A program made the position numbers and the translations under genes. A stretch of DNA of 64,000 nucleotides from Noviherbaspirillum malthae (lineage in GTDB: Bacteria > Pseudomonadota > Gammaproteobacteria > Burkholderiales > Burkholderiaceae_D). Numbering within the stretch: the stretch's first letter is position 1; each line of letters starts with the position of its first letter. The stretch covers positions 19,920-83,919 of the forward strand of contig NZ_JACYXF010000025.1 in the NCBI RefSeq assembly GCF_015352985.1, in the 5' to 3' direction. Shown here piece by piece: positions 18,501-25,555 of this stretch. The notes under the pieces were generated by a model that was given only the letters and a program-made list of their open reading frames with translations, was not told the DNA's origin and ran no database searches.

Positions 18501-19447
18501 ACTACAACACCGAGTTCAATGCTACGGGGCTTTATCGTCCCGATGCCTACCGCTCGTCCGACCATGATCCGGTCGTAGTCGGCCTGCGCCTGAACAGCGA
18601 AGAAGGCAGCCCATCCGGCACGCCGCCGGCCGACACCACGGCGCCGGCACTAGTCGGATCAAGTCCCGTATCTGGCGCAGCGGGTATTGCTACTAACGCA
18701 AATATCGTATTCACGTTCGACGAGACAGTACAAAAAGGTAGCGGGCGCATCGTGCTCCGCAGCACGGACGGCGCGTCTGAAGTGGCCATCGACATCAGTG
18801 GCGACCAGGTGAGCGTGAATGGCAGCACGGTGACGGTCAATCCGGCAGCTGATCTGTTGCCAGGTAAAACATACACGGTCACAGTTGAGCAGGGTGCGTT
18901 CGAAGATGCATCCGGCAACACCTTCGCAGGCATTACCAACACCGAGTTGTCGTTTTCGACGGTGGTCGCAGCCCCGGTTGCGCGCGTCGTCATTAGTGAG
19001 ATTCACTACGACAACGTTGGCACTGATGTCGGCGAGGCGATCGCAGTAAGTGGCACAGCCGGCATGTCGCTGGATGGCTGGTCGCTGGTGCTCTATAACG
19101 GCGCCAACGGCGCTACATACAATACCCGCTCGTTGAATGGAGTGGTGATCGACAATGAGGGAGGCGGGTATGGAGAGGTCGTATTTAACTATCCGGTGGA
19201 CGGCATTCAGAATGGCTCCCCTGACGGCATTGCGCTGATCGACAATACCGGAGCGGTGGTGCAATTCCTCAGCTATGAGGGAGTCATGACGGCAGCATCT
19301 GGGCCTGCACAGGGCATGATCAGCATTGACATTGGCGCCTCACAAGCATCGGCGCCTGTCGGCCAGTCACTGCAGCTGATTGGCAACGCATGGCAGACGG
19401 CAGCACAAACGATGGGTGCGCTCAACGCCGGCTTTACGCCGCTGTAA
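15512..19447 (+). CDS. Large multidomain extracellular nuclease (ExeM/NucH-like)
   Basis: 1311 residues from ATG 15512 (GGGA upstream); the frame is open much further upstream, but that part lies before the PHO promoter. Order: unknown helical N-terminus (1-75) with no Sec or Tat signal; three cadherin-like/VCBS-type repeats (77-395) with LLGNDNDADGDTL and LLANDRDVDGDAL motifs; an OB-fold-like region (395-560); an endonuclease/exonuclease/phosphatase domain (675-1025) with ASFNVLNYF, MEMQNNG, NHFKSKGD, GDLNSY, LDHAL and SSDHDPV; an SbsA-type Ig domain (1040-1150); and a lamin-tail-like domain (1155-1311). It should degrade extracellular DNA to release phosphate. Export without a classical signal suggests type I secretion, as for many VCBS-repeat proteins, but no secretion genes are nearby. 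Confidence 0.88.
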   Translation: MASRVLNDEIRIAYKLGELKQLVRTLGGTAADPIKLADELISAGLFAAQTNDIKIKQLEQAVGTPALDLLLAAFANRAPTAADDRLSAVEDRAALFTATDLLGNDNDADGDTLAITAITSATGGTATLNADGSVSFTAAPDFNGEASFTYQVSDGGRLNGVSNTATVHVLVAAVNDAPVRTSGEVGPVTMEEDAVATPLNLGVVTYAAGGGADEAAQTLSVTVTGVPDATLGHVVLADGVTVVVAGQTYSIAELRGMAFAPAADAHGSASFRYEVRDSGGTANGGTDTLAQEIAIHVQAVNDAPDAVADTLRAGDQGITTFTATQLLANDRDVDGDALTITAVTAGKGGSVSLNADGTISFIPETGFTGSASFTYTVTDGAEQRTAAATVDVTTRISAIQGEGAASTRVGESVLVEARVTAWAPEMKMFWVQEETADQDGNVRTSEGVAVYYGNAVSPVSADSLGDIVRFSAKVTEFRASGQSAASGSLTELTGISGFTIVHDGTAADIEAAAQVTLPVATADTLEQYEGMLVEVTAASGGDLFVADTYTFGRFGEMTFYADDVPLQFTQQNLPDAAANAAYLDLLARSSIQLEDRSTAQNPSLDKLIAGSQIERNGVELSAENFVRAGDTANSLTGVLSFDRGIYELQPVQTVNLTGEARPVAPDEAAINANGTADIKVASFNVLNYFTSLSVANTTADNFATPYGNTHEPRGANTPEEFLRQQAKLVEAITGTGADVLGLMEMQNNGFGDGTSAIDSLVDALNAKAGTGAYAYVRGPYADGSGAEPTAGSDAIMVAIIYKTATVKPLGQAVTPDSAVYSAFAAANRPPIAQTFGYVGDESKQFTLVVNHFKSKGDGTEKYAGDADSGDGQGAFNATRLEAAVQLAQWLESNPTGATDGDYLMVGDLNSYAMEDPIRYLTGTQFDVNKNYGGYSLTDAGKALSGDYTLLGGTNEYSYVFDGLRGSLDHALASDDLAGEITGVTHWHINADEQIMLDYNTEFNATGLYRPDAYRSSDHDPVVVGLRLNSEEGSPSGTPPADTTAPALVGSSPVSGAAGIATNANIVFTFDETVQKGSGRIVLRSTDGASEVAIDISGDQVSVNGSTVTVNPAADLLPGKTYTVTVEQGAFEDASGNTFAGITNTELSFSTVVAAPVARVVISEIHYDNVGTDVGEAIAVSGTAGMSLDGWSLVLYNGANGATYNTRSLNGVVIDNEGGGYGEVVFNYPVDGIQNGSPDGIALIDNTGAVVQFLSYEGVMTAASGPAQGMISIDIGASQASAPVGQSLQLIGNAWQTAAQTMGALNAGFTPL

Positions 19448-19456
19448 GCCGCCGGC

Positions 19457-19487
19457 GGGTGCGTCCACTGTCACCGGGGACGCGCCC
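19457..19487 (+). terminator. Hairpin after the nuclease gene
   Basis: GGGTGCGTCC (19457-19466) pairs with GGACGCGCCC (19478-19487) with one G-T pair and an 11-nt loop, starting 9 bp after the stop codon. The T-tract is minimal, so it is a probable but not strong terminator. Confidence 0.5.
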
Positions 19488-19717
19488 GTTACCTAACGGG
19501 GTCAACGTAAGTTGGGCCTGCCTCTGGTGGCAGCGCATTTTGCCCTGAAAACCGCAATGCGTCGTATGTTTCAAGTGGACGGTCAACGGTTTTGCGACCA
19601 GGCAGCTCGAGCTGTGCGGGTAAGGGGGTGATCGCTTCGATCTGTTTCACCGCACTCTCCGCTACCAGACTCGACTAGACGGCATTGGTCTGGGCTAGGC
19701 ATTGCGCGAGGTTTGAA

Positions 19718-20068
19718 TCAGCGAGTGAATACCGCTGGCCACCATTCGGCGACGTCGTGCGGGTCGATAGTACCCGACGGCTGATCACTGAAACGGAAAC
19801 AATGTACATCTGGCACCCAGACGGCTTCACGAGTCTGGCCATTCTGCATCACGACTATGCAAGGCTGATCAGGCTTGAGTTGTGAAAGTGCAGTGTTGTC
19901 TATCAGGATTCGTAATCGTTTGAGTCTGCTGAACGACATTTGCAATTTCTCTAGCTTTTCATCCACTTGTCCCTCTGCTTCCGGTGCGTTGGCCTCTTGA
20001 CTCGGTATCGCCCACACTTGTTTCAAAGGCGGTATTTGAACGCAAATTCGGAAGATGACATATCCCAT
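19718..20068 (-). CDS. Hypothetical protein
   Basis: 116 residues. A basic helical segment (residues 38-65, KLEKLQMSFSRLKRLRILID) precedes a compact part ending in HCFRFSDQPSGTIDPHDVAEWWP. The composition looks like that of a real soluble protein, and the frame is not a shadow of another gene. There is no convincing ribosome binding site at ATG 20068, and a later start is possible. No family recognised. Confidence 0.4.
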   Translation of the reverse strand: MGYVIFRICVQIPPLKQVWAIPSQEANAPEAEGQVDEKLEKLQMSFSRLKRLRILIDNTALSQLKPDQPCIVVMQNGQTREAVWVPDVHCFRFSDQPSGTIDPHDVAEWWPAVFTR

Positions 20069-20408
20069 GAATAAGGGAACTTGGCAACTCTATTCTTCCC
20101 GTCCAACGCGGGTAGGACATATGACCGGAACGCAACCGATCAGGTACGGCTGATTGAAATGATCTGAACCTGCGGACTACACTGATCCAATCGTCTTGTA
20201 ACCACAGCAGATAACAGTGGAGATCGGAAGGCAGACGCCAAAGAAGAGAACTGCCTTGGCCATTATATTTAGGGCCTCTGAAATGGCATTGACTCCATTT
20301 TCAGGGTAATACCACTCTGAGAATGTTCCGCCTCGCCACGTCAACCTCAAAAGTCACGGCAAAAGACCTCAATGTGTGCATCACACACGGAAATTCTATC
20401 GTTACGGT
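20069..20408. other. Intergenic region without recognised gene
   Basis: 340 bp between two minus-strand reading frames. I see no supported coding frame, no tRNA-like fold and no clear terminator. Confidence 0.4.
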
Positions 20409-20552
20409 TTAGCCCAACCAGTCTGCTAGCGCCAGCACCATGATGCCCATGCTGATAGCAACGCTGAGACATATCGTTGTCTTGCCGCGTTGAATACCAT
20501 ACCGCACGCCACGTCGACCAAGGTGTGCGTGGGAGGTAGATCTTGATTTCAC
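20409..20552 (-). CDS. Possible 47-residue single-pass membrane protein
   Basis: From GTG 20552 (GGAG 9 nt upstream) to TAA 20409. The product has a basic N-terminal half rich in arginine and histidine and one hydrophobic helix (CLSVAISMGIMVLALADW). The basic-in topology and the binding site make it more credible than chance, but it is short and no homologue is known to me. Confidence 0.35.
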   Translation of the reverse strand: MKSRSTSHAHLGRRGVRYGIQRGKTTICLSVAISMGIMVLALADWLG

Positions 20553-20717
20553 TTCGCTGTCTCCAATGTGCGCTATTTTGTTACGCCCATCTTAGAAAGA
20601 CTGTATTTCACGAGCGTGACATGCAGGACGGAGTGTAAAAATCCAACGATTGATCGGGATTCGCATAGAGGTCGTGTGCAACTGCCTTGGGGCTCGTGCA
20701 GTTATACATGTCCGCTG

Positions 20718-20751
20718 ATGTCATACCGAAGTCACATACCGTTTCTATAAT
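20718..20751 (+). promoter_or_regulatory. PHO box and consensus -10 of phoX-2
   Basis: ATGTCATACCGAAGTCAC (20718-20735) matches the PHO consensus 11 of 14. A perfect TATAAT (20746-20751) lies exactly 10 nt downstream. This gives the best -10 of all PHO-type promoters in the window. The leader to the phoX-2 start is about 85 nt. Confidence 0.75.
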
Positions 20752-20843
20752 CCGCCCGCCAAGCGCATACCGTGATCGCGTCGATCATCAGCGCTCGTCC
20801 CATTTAATGCACACCTTCCTATTTACACTTTGGAACACAAAGA

Positions 20844-22826
20844 ATGTCGAACAAGTCACCGCTCTCCCGCCGCCAAATGCTTAAATTTCTCGCCAGTGCG
20901 CCGATGCTGCCGCTCGGTCCCGCACTCGCATCCTCGCTGTTGAGCGGATGCGGCGGAGGTAGCGATACCGTTGCGGCAGTCTTGCCAGAGGCACCGAAGA
21001 CGCCTGCGACTTTCGCATCGGTCAGCTTCACCTCGATGGCCGCACCGACGCTGGCAAACGCCGCCAGCATGGCAACGACTGCGGTAGGTTCTACCATGAC
21101 AGTCAATTTCAGCGATGCGAGTAAACTGAACTTGAAGCTGGCTTACCAACCCTTTTTCACTACTGGTGACAAGGTCTCGGATGGCAAGGGCGGACAGATC
21201 CTGGCAGGGGGCTACTACGACATCAACAACCAGCCGATCATTGACACGACAGTGCCAGGTAAAGAGCGCCAGTTTTTCTCTGATGCGCCGGACGGCACCT
21301 CGCTGCTGACAGTGCCCAACGCCAACGTGGCTGGAGTGAAAGGCAAGCCTGTCTTTGCTGTCGTGCAGTTTGAATACACGACTTGGGCCCAGGACGGTAC
21401 GACCGGTATGTATGGAAAGTTGCCGTCACCAATTGCTGTCCTTACACTTGACCAGGACCCTTCGACAGGCAAGTTGTCGCTGGTGAAATACCACAATGTC
21501 GACACGTCTTCGGTCAATGGCCTGTGGATCACTTGCGGCGCCAGCTTGTCGCCGTGGGGTACTCACCTGTCGAGTGAAGAATATGAACCGAATGCCTTTA
21601 CCGCAGCAAGCGATGCGCAGTTCAAGGCGTTCAGCAAGAATCTGTATGGCAGCGAAACAGCAGCCAACCCCTACAACTACGGTCACCTGCCGGAGGTTAC
21701 TGTCAACACGGACGGCACGGCGTCAATCAAGAAGCATTATTGCCTTGGCCGCATTTCCCACGAACTGGTGCAGGTCATGCCGGACAACCGCACGGTCCTG
21801 ATGGGCGACGATGCCACCAACAGCGGCTATTTCGTGTTCGTCGCCGATAAGGAAAAAGACCTGTCTGCCGGCACGCTGTATGTCGCGCAGGTCGGTACTG
21901 GGTTCTCACTGGACCCGGCGGCCACGGCTGCACCGCTTACCTGGATCAAACTGGGAACGGCAACGAGCAATGAAATCAAGCAGCTCGCGGCGACACTCAA
22001 GCCGACCGACATCATGGATGTCAAGACAGCAGATCCGCAGGACGCGACTTATACCAAGGTGACCGCTAACGGCAAGGTCGAATGGATCAAGCTTGTATCC
22101 GGCATGGAAAAAGCTGCCGCGTTCCTGGAAACACACCGCTACGCAAGTCTGGTGGGCGCTTCCATGGGGTTCACCAAGATGGAAGGCACGACGGTCAACA
22201 TCAAAGACAAGGTGGCATACTCCGCGCTGCAGAATTGCCAGACTTCGATGGTGGCGGGTAACGCTCTTAATGTCCCTGGCAATGGTGTTTCTCTATCTGC
22301 CAAGCTTGACGCCGGTGCGGTGATGGCGCTCAATCTCAAGGGTGGTCTGAAAGATACTGCGGGTGCTGCCATCAACAGTGAATGGATGCCGGTCGACATC
22401 AAGGCCCTGATTGCCGGCCAGGATATCTCTGCAGACGCCTTGGGCAATACCGCCAATCCGAACATGGTTGCCAACCCGGACAATCTGAAGTTCTCGGAAA
22501 AGATGCGCACGCTCTTTATCGGCGAAGACAGCGGCCAGCACGTCAACAACTTCCTGTGGGCGTACAACGTCGACACCAAGACCTTGTCGCGTATCATGTC
22601 GATCCCGGCAGGTGGCGAATCGACGGGATTGCATGCGGTAGACGAGATCAATGGCTGGACGTACATTATGAGCAATTTCCAGCATGCCGGTGACTGGGGC
22701 AGCATCCACAATAACGTCAAAGCAACGCTGGATCCGCTGATCAAGGCCAACTACAAGGACAAGTTTGCGGCAGCCGTCGGTTACCTCACCGCCGACACCG
22801 CCGCTATTCAGCTGTCCAAGGCATAA
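20844..22826 (+). CDS. phoX: PhoX-family phosphatase (DUF839), Tat lipoprotein
   Basis: 660 residues. The N-terminus carries a twin-arginine motif (LSRRQMLKF, residues 7-15) followed by a hydrophobic stretch and a lipobox LLSGC near residue 35, so the mature enzyme is probably a membrane-anchored lipoprotein exported folded. DUF839 features include GLWITCGASLSPWGTHLSSEEYEPN, GRISHELVQVMPDNRTVLMGDDA, YFVFVADKEKDLSAGTLYVAQ and GEDSGQHVNNFLWAY. The role is phosphomonoester hydrolysis at the cell surface or in the periplasm. It is longer than PhoX-1 and only distantly similar. A strong PHO-type promoter precedes it, and a TatA-like gene follows 137 bp downstream. Confidence 0.9.
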   Translation: MSNKSPLSRRQMLKFLASAPMLPLGPALASSLLSGCGGGSDTVAAVLPEAPKTPATFASVSFTSMAAPTLANAASMATTAVGSTMTVNFSDASKLNLKLAYQPFFTTGDKVSDGKGGQILAGGYYDINNQPIIDTTVPGKERQFFSDAPDGTSLLTVPNANVAGVKGKPVFAVVQFEYTTWAQDGTTGMYGKLPSPIAVLTLDQDPSTGKLSLVKYHNVDTSSVNGLWITCGASLSPWGTHLSSEEYEPNAFTAASDAQFKAFSKNLYGSETAANPYNYGHLPEVTVNTDGTASIKKHYCLGRISHELVQVMPDNRTVLMGDDATNSGYFVFVADKEKDLSAGTLYVAQVGTGFSLDPAATAAPLTWIKLGTATSNEIKQLAATLKPTDIMDVKTADPQDATYTKVTANGKVEWIKLVSGMEKAAAFLETHRYASLVGASMGFTKMEGTTVNIKDKVAYSALQNCQTSMVAGNALNVPGNGVSLSAKLDAGAVMALNLKGGLKDTAGAAINSEWMPVDIKALIAGQDISADALGNTANPNMVANPDNLKFSEKMRTLFIGEDSGQHVNNFLWAYNVDTKTLSRIMSIPAGGESTGLHAVDEINGWTYIMSNFQHAGDWGSIHNNVKATLDPLIKANYKDKFAAAVGYLTADTAAIQLSKA

Positions 22827-22852
22827 AGCCTTAGCCCCTCGCACGCAACGGT

Positions 22853-22897
22853 AAGACGAGAGAGCAAGCGTATTTCTCGCTCTCCCGTCTTCCTTTC
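22853..22897 (+). terminator. Terminator or attenuator between phoX-2 and tatA
   Basis: AAGACGAGAGAGC (22853-22865) pairs with GCTCTCCCGTCTT (22879-22891) with one mismatch and a 13-nt loop, followed by a T-rich stretch (TTCCTTTC). Partial readthrough would allow low co-expression of the downstream tatA. Confidence 0.65.
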
Positions 22898-22962
22898 GGT
22901 TGTCGTTTTTGTAAATCGTTTTCGTCGGGAAGATGACAGCTTCCCGGATGAGGAGCTAGAGA

Positions 22963-23142
22963 ATGGGTTCATTCAGTGTAGGGCATTGGCTAATCGTGTT
23001 AGTGATCGTGATGCTTGTGTTTGGGACTGGCAAGCTTCGTAATATGGGAGGGGATTTTGGCCGTGCCGTGAAAGGCTTCAAGGATGGCGTAAAGGGTGAC
23101 GGGGCACCTGTCAGCGCTGAGCAGAAAGCAGATAGCCACTAA
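22963..23142 (+). CDS. tatA: TatA-family twin-arginine translocase subunit
   Basis: 59 residues from ATG 22963, preceded by GAGGAG 7 nt upstream. The product has the full TatA plan: short N-terminus MGSFSVGHW, one hydrophobic helix (LIVLVIVMLVFG), the conserved FG hinge, then an amphipathic helix LRNMGGDFGRAVKGFKDGVKG and a short polar tail. TatA oligomers form the protein-conducting part of the Tat system for folded proteins. No tatB or tatC is adjacent, so this is an additional, orphan copy. Its position behind a Tat-dependent PhoX gene suggests a role in boosting export of that phosphatase under phosphate starvation. That link is inference. Confidence 0.88.
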   Translation: MGSFSVGHWLIVLVIVMLVFGTGKLRNMGGDFGRAVKGFKDGVKGDGAPVSAEQKADSH

Positions 23143-23333
23143 GCTCACGCAGCGTTCCCGATTGACTTCTTCAGACAGTGTGTACAAGTGTTGGGTTACC
23201 CGCTAAGGCGGGGCAATCACCGTATTGGAGCAGAACCGCGTTTTCGTTCTTCGCCCGTATCGTGTTTGGCTACATAGAAACCATGCGGGGAGGGTGACGT
23301 CTGTAAGTTCGATCCAAGGAGCAACGAGCTTTA

Positions 23334-24200
23334 TCATGTCACGCCCCCGGCTATGAAAGCGCGCAATCCTGACGCGCCTTTTTCATGTGCATTAATGAAG
23401 CCTTGTCGCATCAGATGAGATGCGATGATGCAACTTGCTTCAACAGTGAAGGCGTCACTGTGCGCCAGCATCGGTGGCAACTGACCTAATGGGATCAGCA
23501 GAAATTCCGATACTTCGCCATCCATGTTTTTTGGCGCAGCATCTTCAGGAAGATCAAGTGCGTACATCTCTATTACCTCATGATGCCAACCTACGGTGAC
23601 GCTCCGTTTGACCTCCACCCACCCCGTGGAAGTAGCGCTGCGCACCATGTCTTCGGCAAGTCCCGCTTCTTCCCAGGCTTCCTTCACTAAAGTCTCGAAA
23701 GCGCTCATGCGAGCGCTTATCGCTCCGCCAACCAGCGTATCCAATAGACCCGGATCGACTGCTTTTGTCATGCTGCGACGTGCAAGCCACATGGAACCCC
23801 CATTGGCTGCTGTCGTGCCGGTCAAATGGACCGAGCGAAGCGGCAAACCGAAACAAGGCAATGCGGCACGTTCCAGAAAAAACAGTACCTGCTGGTCATC
23901 GGGACCTAGAATCGACACCTGCTCATTGCGCCATCCCGTAACGTGTCCTTCGGCATGCAGGGCGTTGGTGACCTCAGCAAGGACTGCCGTACGCAAGACC
24001 GCATCAGACAAACTGGGAGCGAGATCGACTTGCGAGCGTCCCAAGATGAAGTAACGCGGCCAGCGAACAAGCACATCGCACACCGATTCTGTCACGCGCC
24101 CTACCTGCGAATCTTGCACATAGAACGGGATCTCAGGTCCGCTCAACGGAACGCATCGGGCCGCAAGGCGTGCGTGGATCATGGTAGAAACTGTTTGCAT
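23334..24200 (-). CDS. NUDIX hydrolase with DUF4743-like N-terminal domain
   Basis: 288 residues. The first 120 resemble the DUF4743 domain found in front of some NUDIX enzymes (thiamine pyrophosphokinase-related group). The NUDIX region begins near residue 155 with a degenerate box: GAISARM, seven residues, then KEAWEEAGL. The canonical first glutamate is replaced by methionine and the arginine by lysine, while the EE and G that hold metal are kept. This family is thought to hydrolyse oxidised thiamine diphosphates or related pyrophosphates. The start could be ATG 24200 or 24182. It is divergent from the phosphonate operon, and the PHO box lies 60 bp upstream of its start. Confidence 0.75.
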   Translation of the reverse strand: MQTVSTMIHARLAARCVPLSGPEIPFYVQDSQVGRVTESVCDVLVRWPRYFILGRSQVDLAPSLSDAVLRTAVLAEVTNALHAEGHVTGWRNEQVSILGPDDQQVLFFLERAALPCFGLPLRSVHLTGTTAANGGSMWLARRSMTKAVDPGLLDTLVGGAISARMSAFETLVKEAWEEAGLAEDMVRSATSTGWVEVKRSVTVGWHHEVIEMYALDLPEDAAPKNMDGEVSEFLLIPLGQLPPMLAHSDAFTVEASCIIASHLMRQGFINAHEKGASGLRAFIAGGVT

Positions 24201-24261
24201 TGACCGAAGTCCCGAGAAAATCTACCGCTACCTTACGTCATTCATCCAGTCATGCGCAACC

Positions 24262-24306
24262 AAGTCATCTAGACGTCACAACGTTGTCACAATCGCTCCG
24301 TATGAT
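24262..24306 (+). promoter_or_regulatory. Tandem PHO box and -10 of the phosphonate operon
   Basis: Three 7-mers at 11-nt intervals: AAGTCAT (24262), ACGTCAC (24273) and TTGTCAC (24284). The last two give 11 of 14 consensus matches. TATGAT (24301-24306, 5 of 6) begins exactly 10 nt after the box. The first gene starts 53 nt downstream. This makes the whole operon a likely PhoB target. Confidence 0.75.
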
Positions 24307-24358
24307 TTGCATGCCGGTGAAATGCAATACCGGGTCCGCCAACCTCTGGGAGCTGTAC

Positions 24359-25381
24359 ATGCACATTCCGACTCTTCTGAAATCACTTGCCGCGCTTGCT
24401 GGCCTTGCCTCCGGCATGGCTTATGCCCAAACCACACTGACTGTCTATACCGCTCTAGAAGCCGATCAGCTCAAGGCATACCAGAACAAATTTGAATCCG
24501 AATACCCGGATATCAAACTCAAGTGGGTGCGTGACTCCACCGGCATCATTACTGCCAAGCTGCTCGCCGAAAAAGCCTCTCCACAAGCCGATGTCGTCAT
24601 GGGCGTCGCCGCCACCTCCTTGCTCGTGCTTGAGAAGGAAGGCATGCTGCAACCCTACGCGCCCAAGGGGTTGGAGAAGTTGGCCACCCGCTATGTCGAT
24701 GGTGCGAATCCACCTAGCTGGGTTGGCATGGACGTATGGGGTGCGACGATCTGCTTCAATTCTGCCGAAGCGGCGAAGCAGGGTCTGGCCAAGCCGGAAA
24801 CCTGGAAGGATCTCCTCAAACCGCAGTACAAGAGAAAAATCGTCATGCCTAATCCTGCATCGAGCGGGACAGGCTACTTCGATGTCACAGCCTGGCTGGC
24901 GATGTTTGGGGAAAAGGAAGGCTGGGCCTATATGGATAAGCTGCACGAAAACATTGCTCAGTACACTCACTCCGGTTCCAAGCCGTGTAAGCAAGCTGCG
25001 GCGGGTGAGTTCCCGATCGGGATTGCTTTCGAATACCGCGCCGCGAAATTGAAGGAAAGCGGTGCACCGCTTGAACTGGTATTTCCAAAGGAAGGGTTGG
25101 GCTGGGATGTCGAGGCGACGGCCATCATGAAGGGCGCCAAGAATATCGACGCGGCGCGTAAGCTGGCCGATTGGTCCGCATCAAAGTCGGCCAACGAGCT
25201 GTATGCAAAAAACTTCGCGATTGTTGCCTATCCAGGTGTAGCAGCGCAGTTGCCAGCCATCCCGTCCAACTATGAACAGCTGCTGATCAAGCAGGATCTG
25301 AAATGGTCTGCGCAACATCGTGATCGCATCCTGACGGAATGGACCAGGCGCTACGACGGCAAGTCGGAGGCGAAGCCCTGA
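24359..25381 (+). CDS. phnS: 2-Aminoethylphosphonate ABC transporter, substrate-binding protein
   Basis: 340 residues from ATG 24359 (GGGAG upstream); codons further upstream are in frame but lie before the promoter. A Sec signal peptide ends at MAYAQ near residue 23. The mature part starts TLTVYTALEADQLKAY and has the iron/spermidine-binding-protein type fold (family of extracellular solute-binding proteins of type 1 or 6). It contains VVMGVAATSLLVLEKEGML and SSGTGYFDVTAWL, close to the PhnS2 subgroup linked to phnW/phnX. It captures aminoethylphosphonate in the periplasm and hands it to the permease encoded three genes downstream. It is the first gene of the operon, with a 174-bp gap containing a palindromic repeat behind it. 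Confidence 0.88.
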   Translation: MHIPTLLKSLAALAGLASGMAYAQTTLTVYTALEADQLKAYQNKFESEYPDIKLKWVRDSTGIITAKLLAEKASPQADVVMGVAATSLLVLEKEGMLQPYAPKGLEKLATRYVDGANPPSWVGMDVWGATICFNSAEAAKQGLAKPETWKDLLKPQYKRKIVMPNPASSGTGYFDVTAWLAMFGEKEGWAYMDKLHENIAQYTHSGSKPCKQAAAGEFPIGIAFEYRAAKLKESGAPLELVFPKEGLGWDVEATAIMKGAKNIDAARKLADWSASKSANELYAKNFAIVAYPGVAAQLPAIPSNYEQLLIKQDLKWSAQHRDRILTEWTRRYDGKSEAKP

Positions 25382-25429
25382 TAATTCCATTCAGGGAACG
25401 CCGCTCGATTTGATTCCAGATCCATCGCT

Positions 25430-25512
25430 CCTGTCATCCCTAACAGAGTGAGAAATCGCACGTGTGCGATTTCGTGAGCGAACGCAATCCTCGCGTCATT
25501 CGGAATGACAGG
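25430..25512. repeat. Nested palindromic element (REP/MITE-like)
   Basis: Outer arms CCTGTCAT (25430-25437) and ATGACAGG (25505-25512) enclose an inner 10-bp perfect hairpin GAAATCGCAC/GTGCGATTTC (25452-25473). The 83-bp unit resembles dispersed TGTCATTCCGAATGACGCGAGG-type genomic repeats. It sits inside the operon between phnS and the HD-domain gene and could stabilise or partly terminate the transcript. Confidence 0.55.
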
Positions 25513-25555
25513 GCGTTGGCTTGCACCGCCGATGATTTGCCACTGAAAAAGCTAC

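Noticed and set aside
17972..18565. 197-codon open frame on the minus strand
   Set aside because: Antisense to the nuclease catalytic domain, no ribosome binding site.
20618..20640. Second possible PHO-like sequence (TGTCACGCTCGTGAAAT on the minus strand) upstream of phoX-2
   Set aside because: Only one half-site is convincing, and it is in the wrong orientation for phoX-2; the box at 20718 is better placed.
24200..24358. 53-residue N-terminal extension of PhnS
   Set aside because: It spans the PHO box and -10 hexamer; ATG 24359 has a binding site and gives a standard signal peptide.
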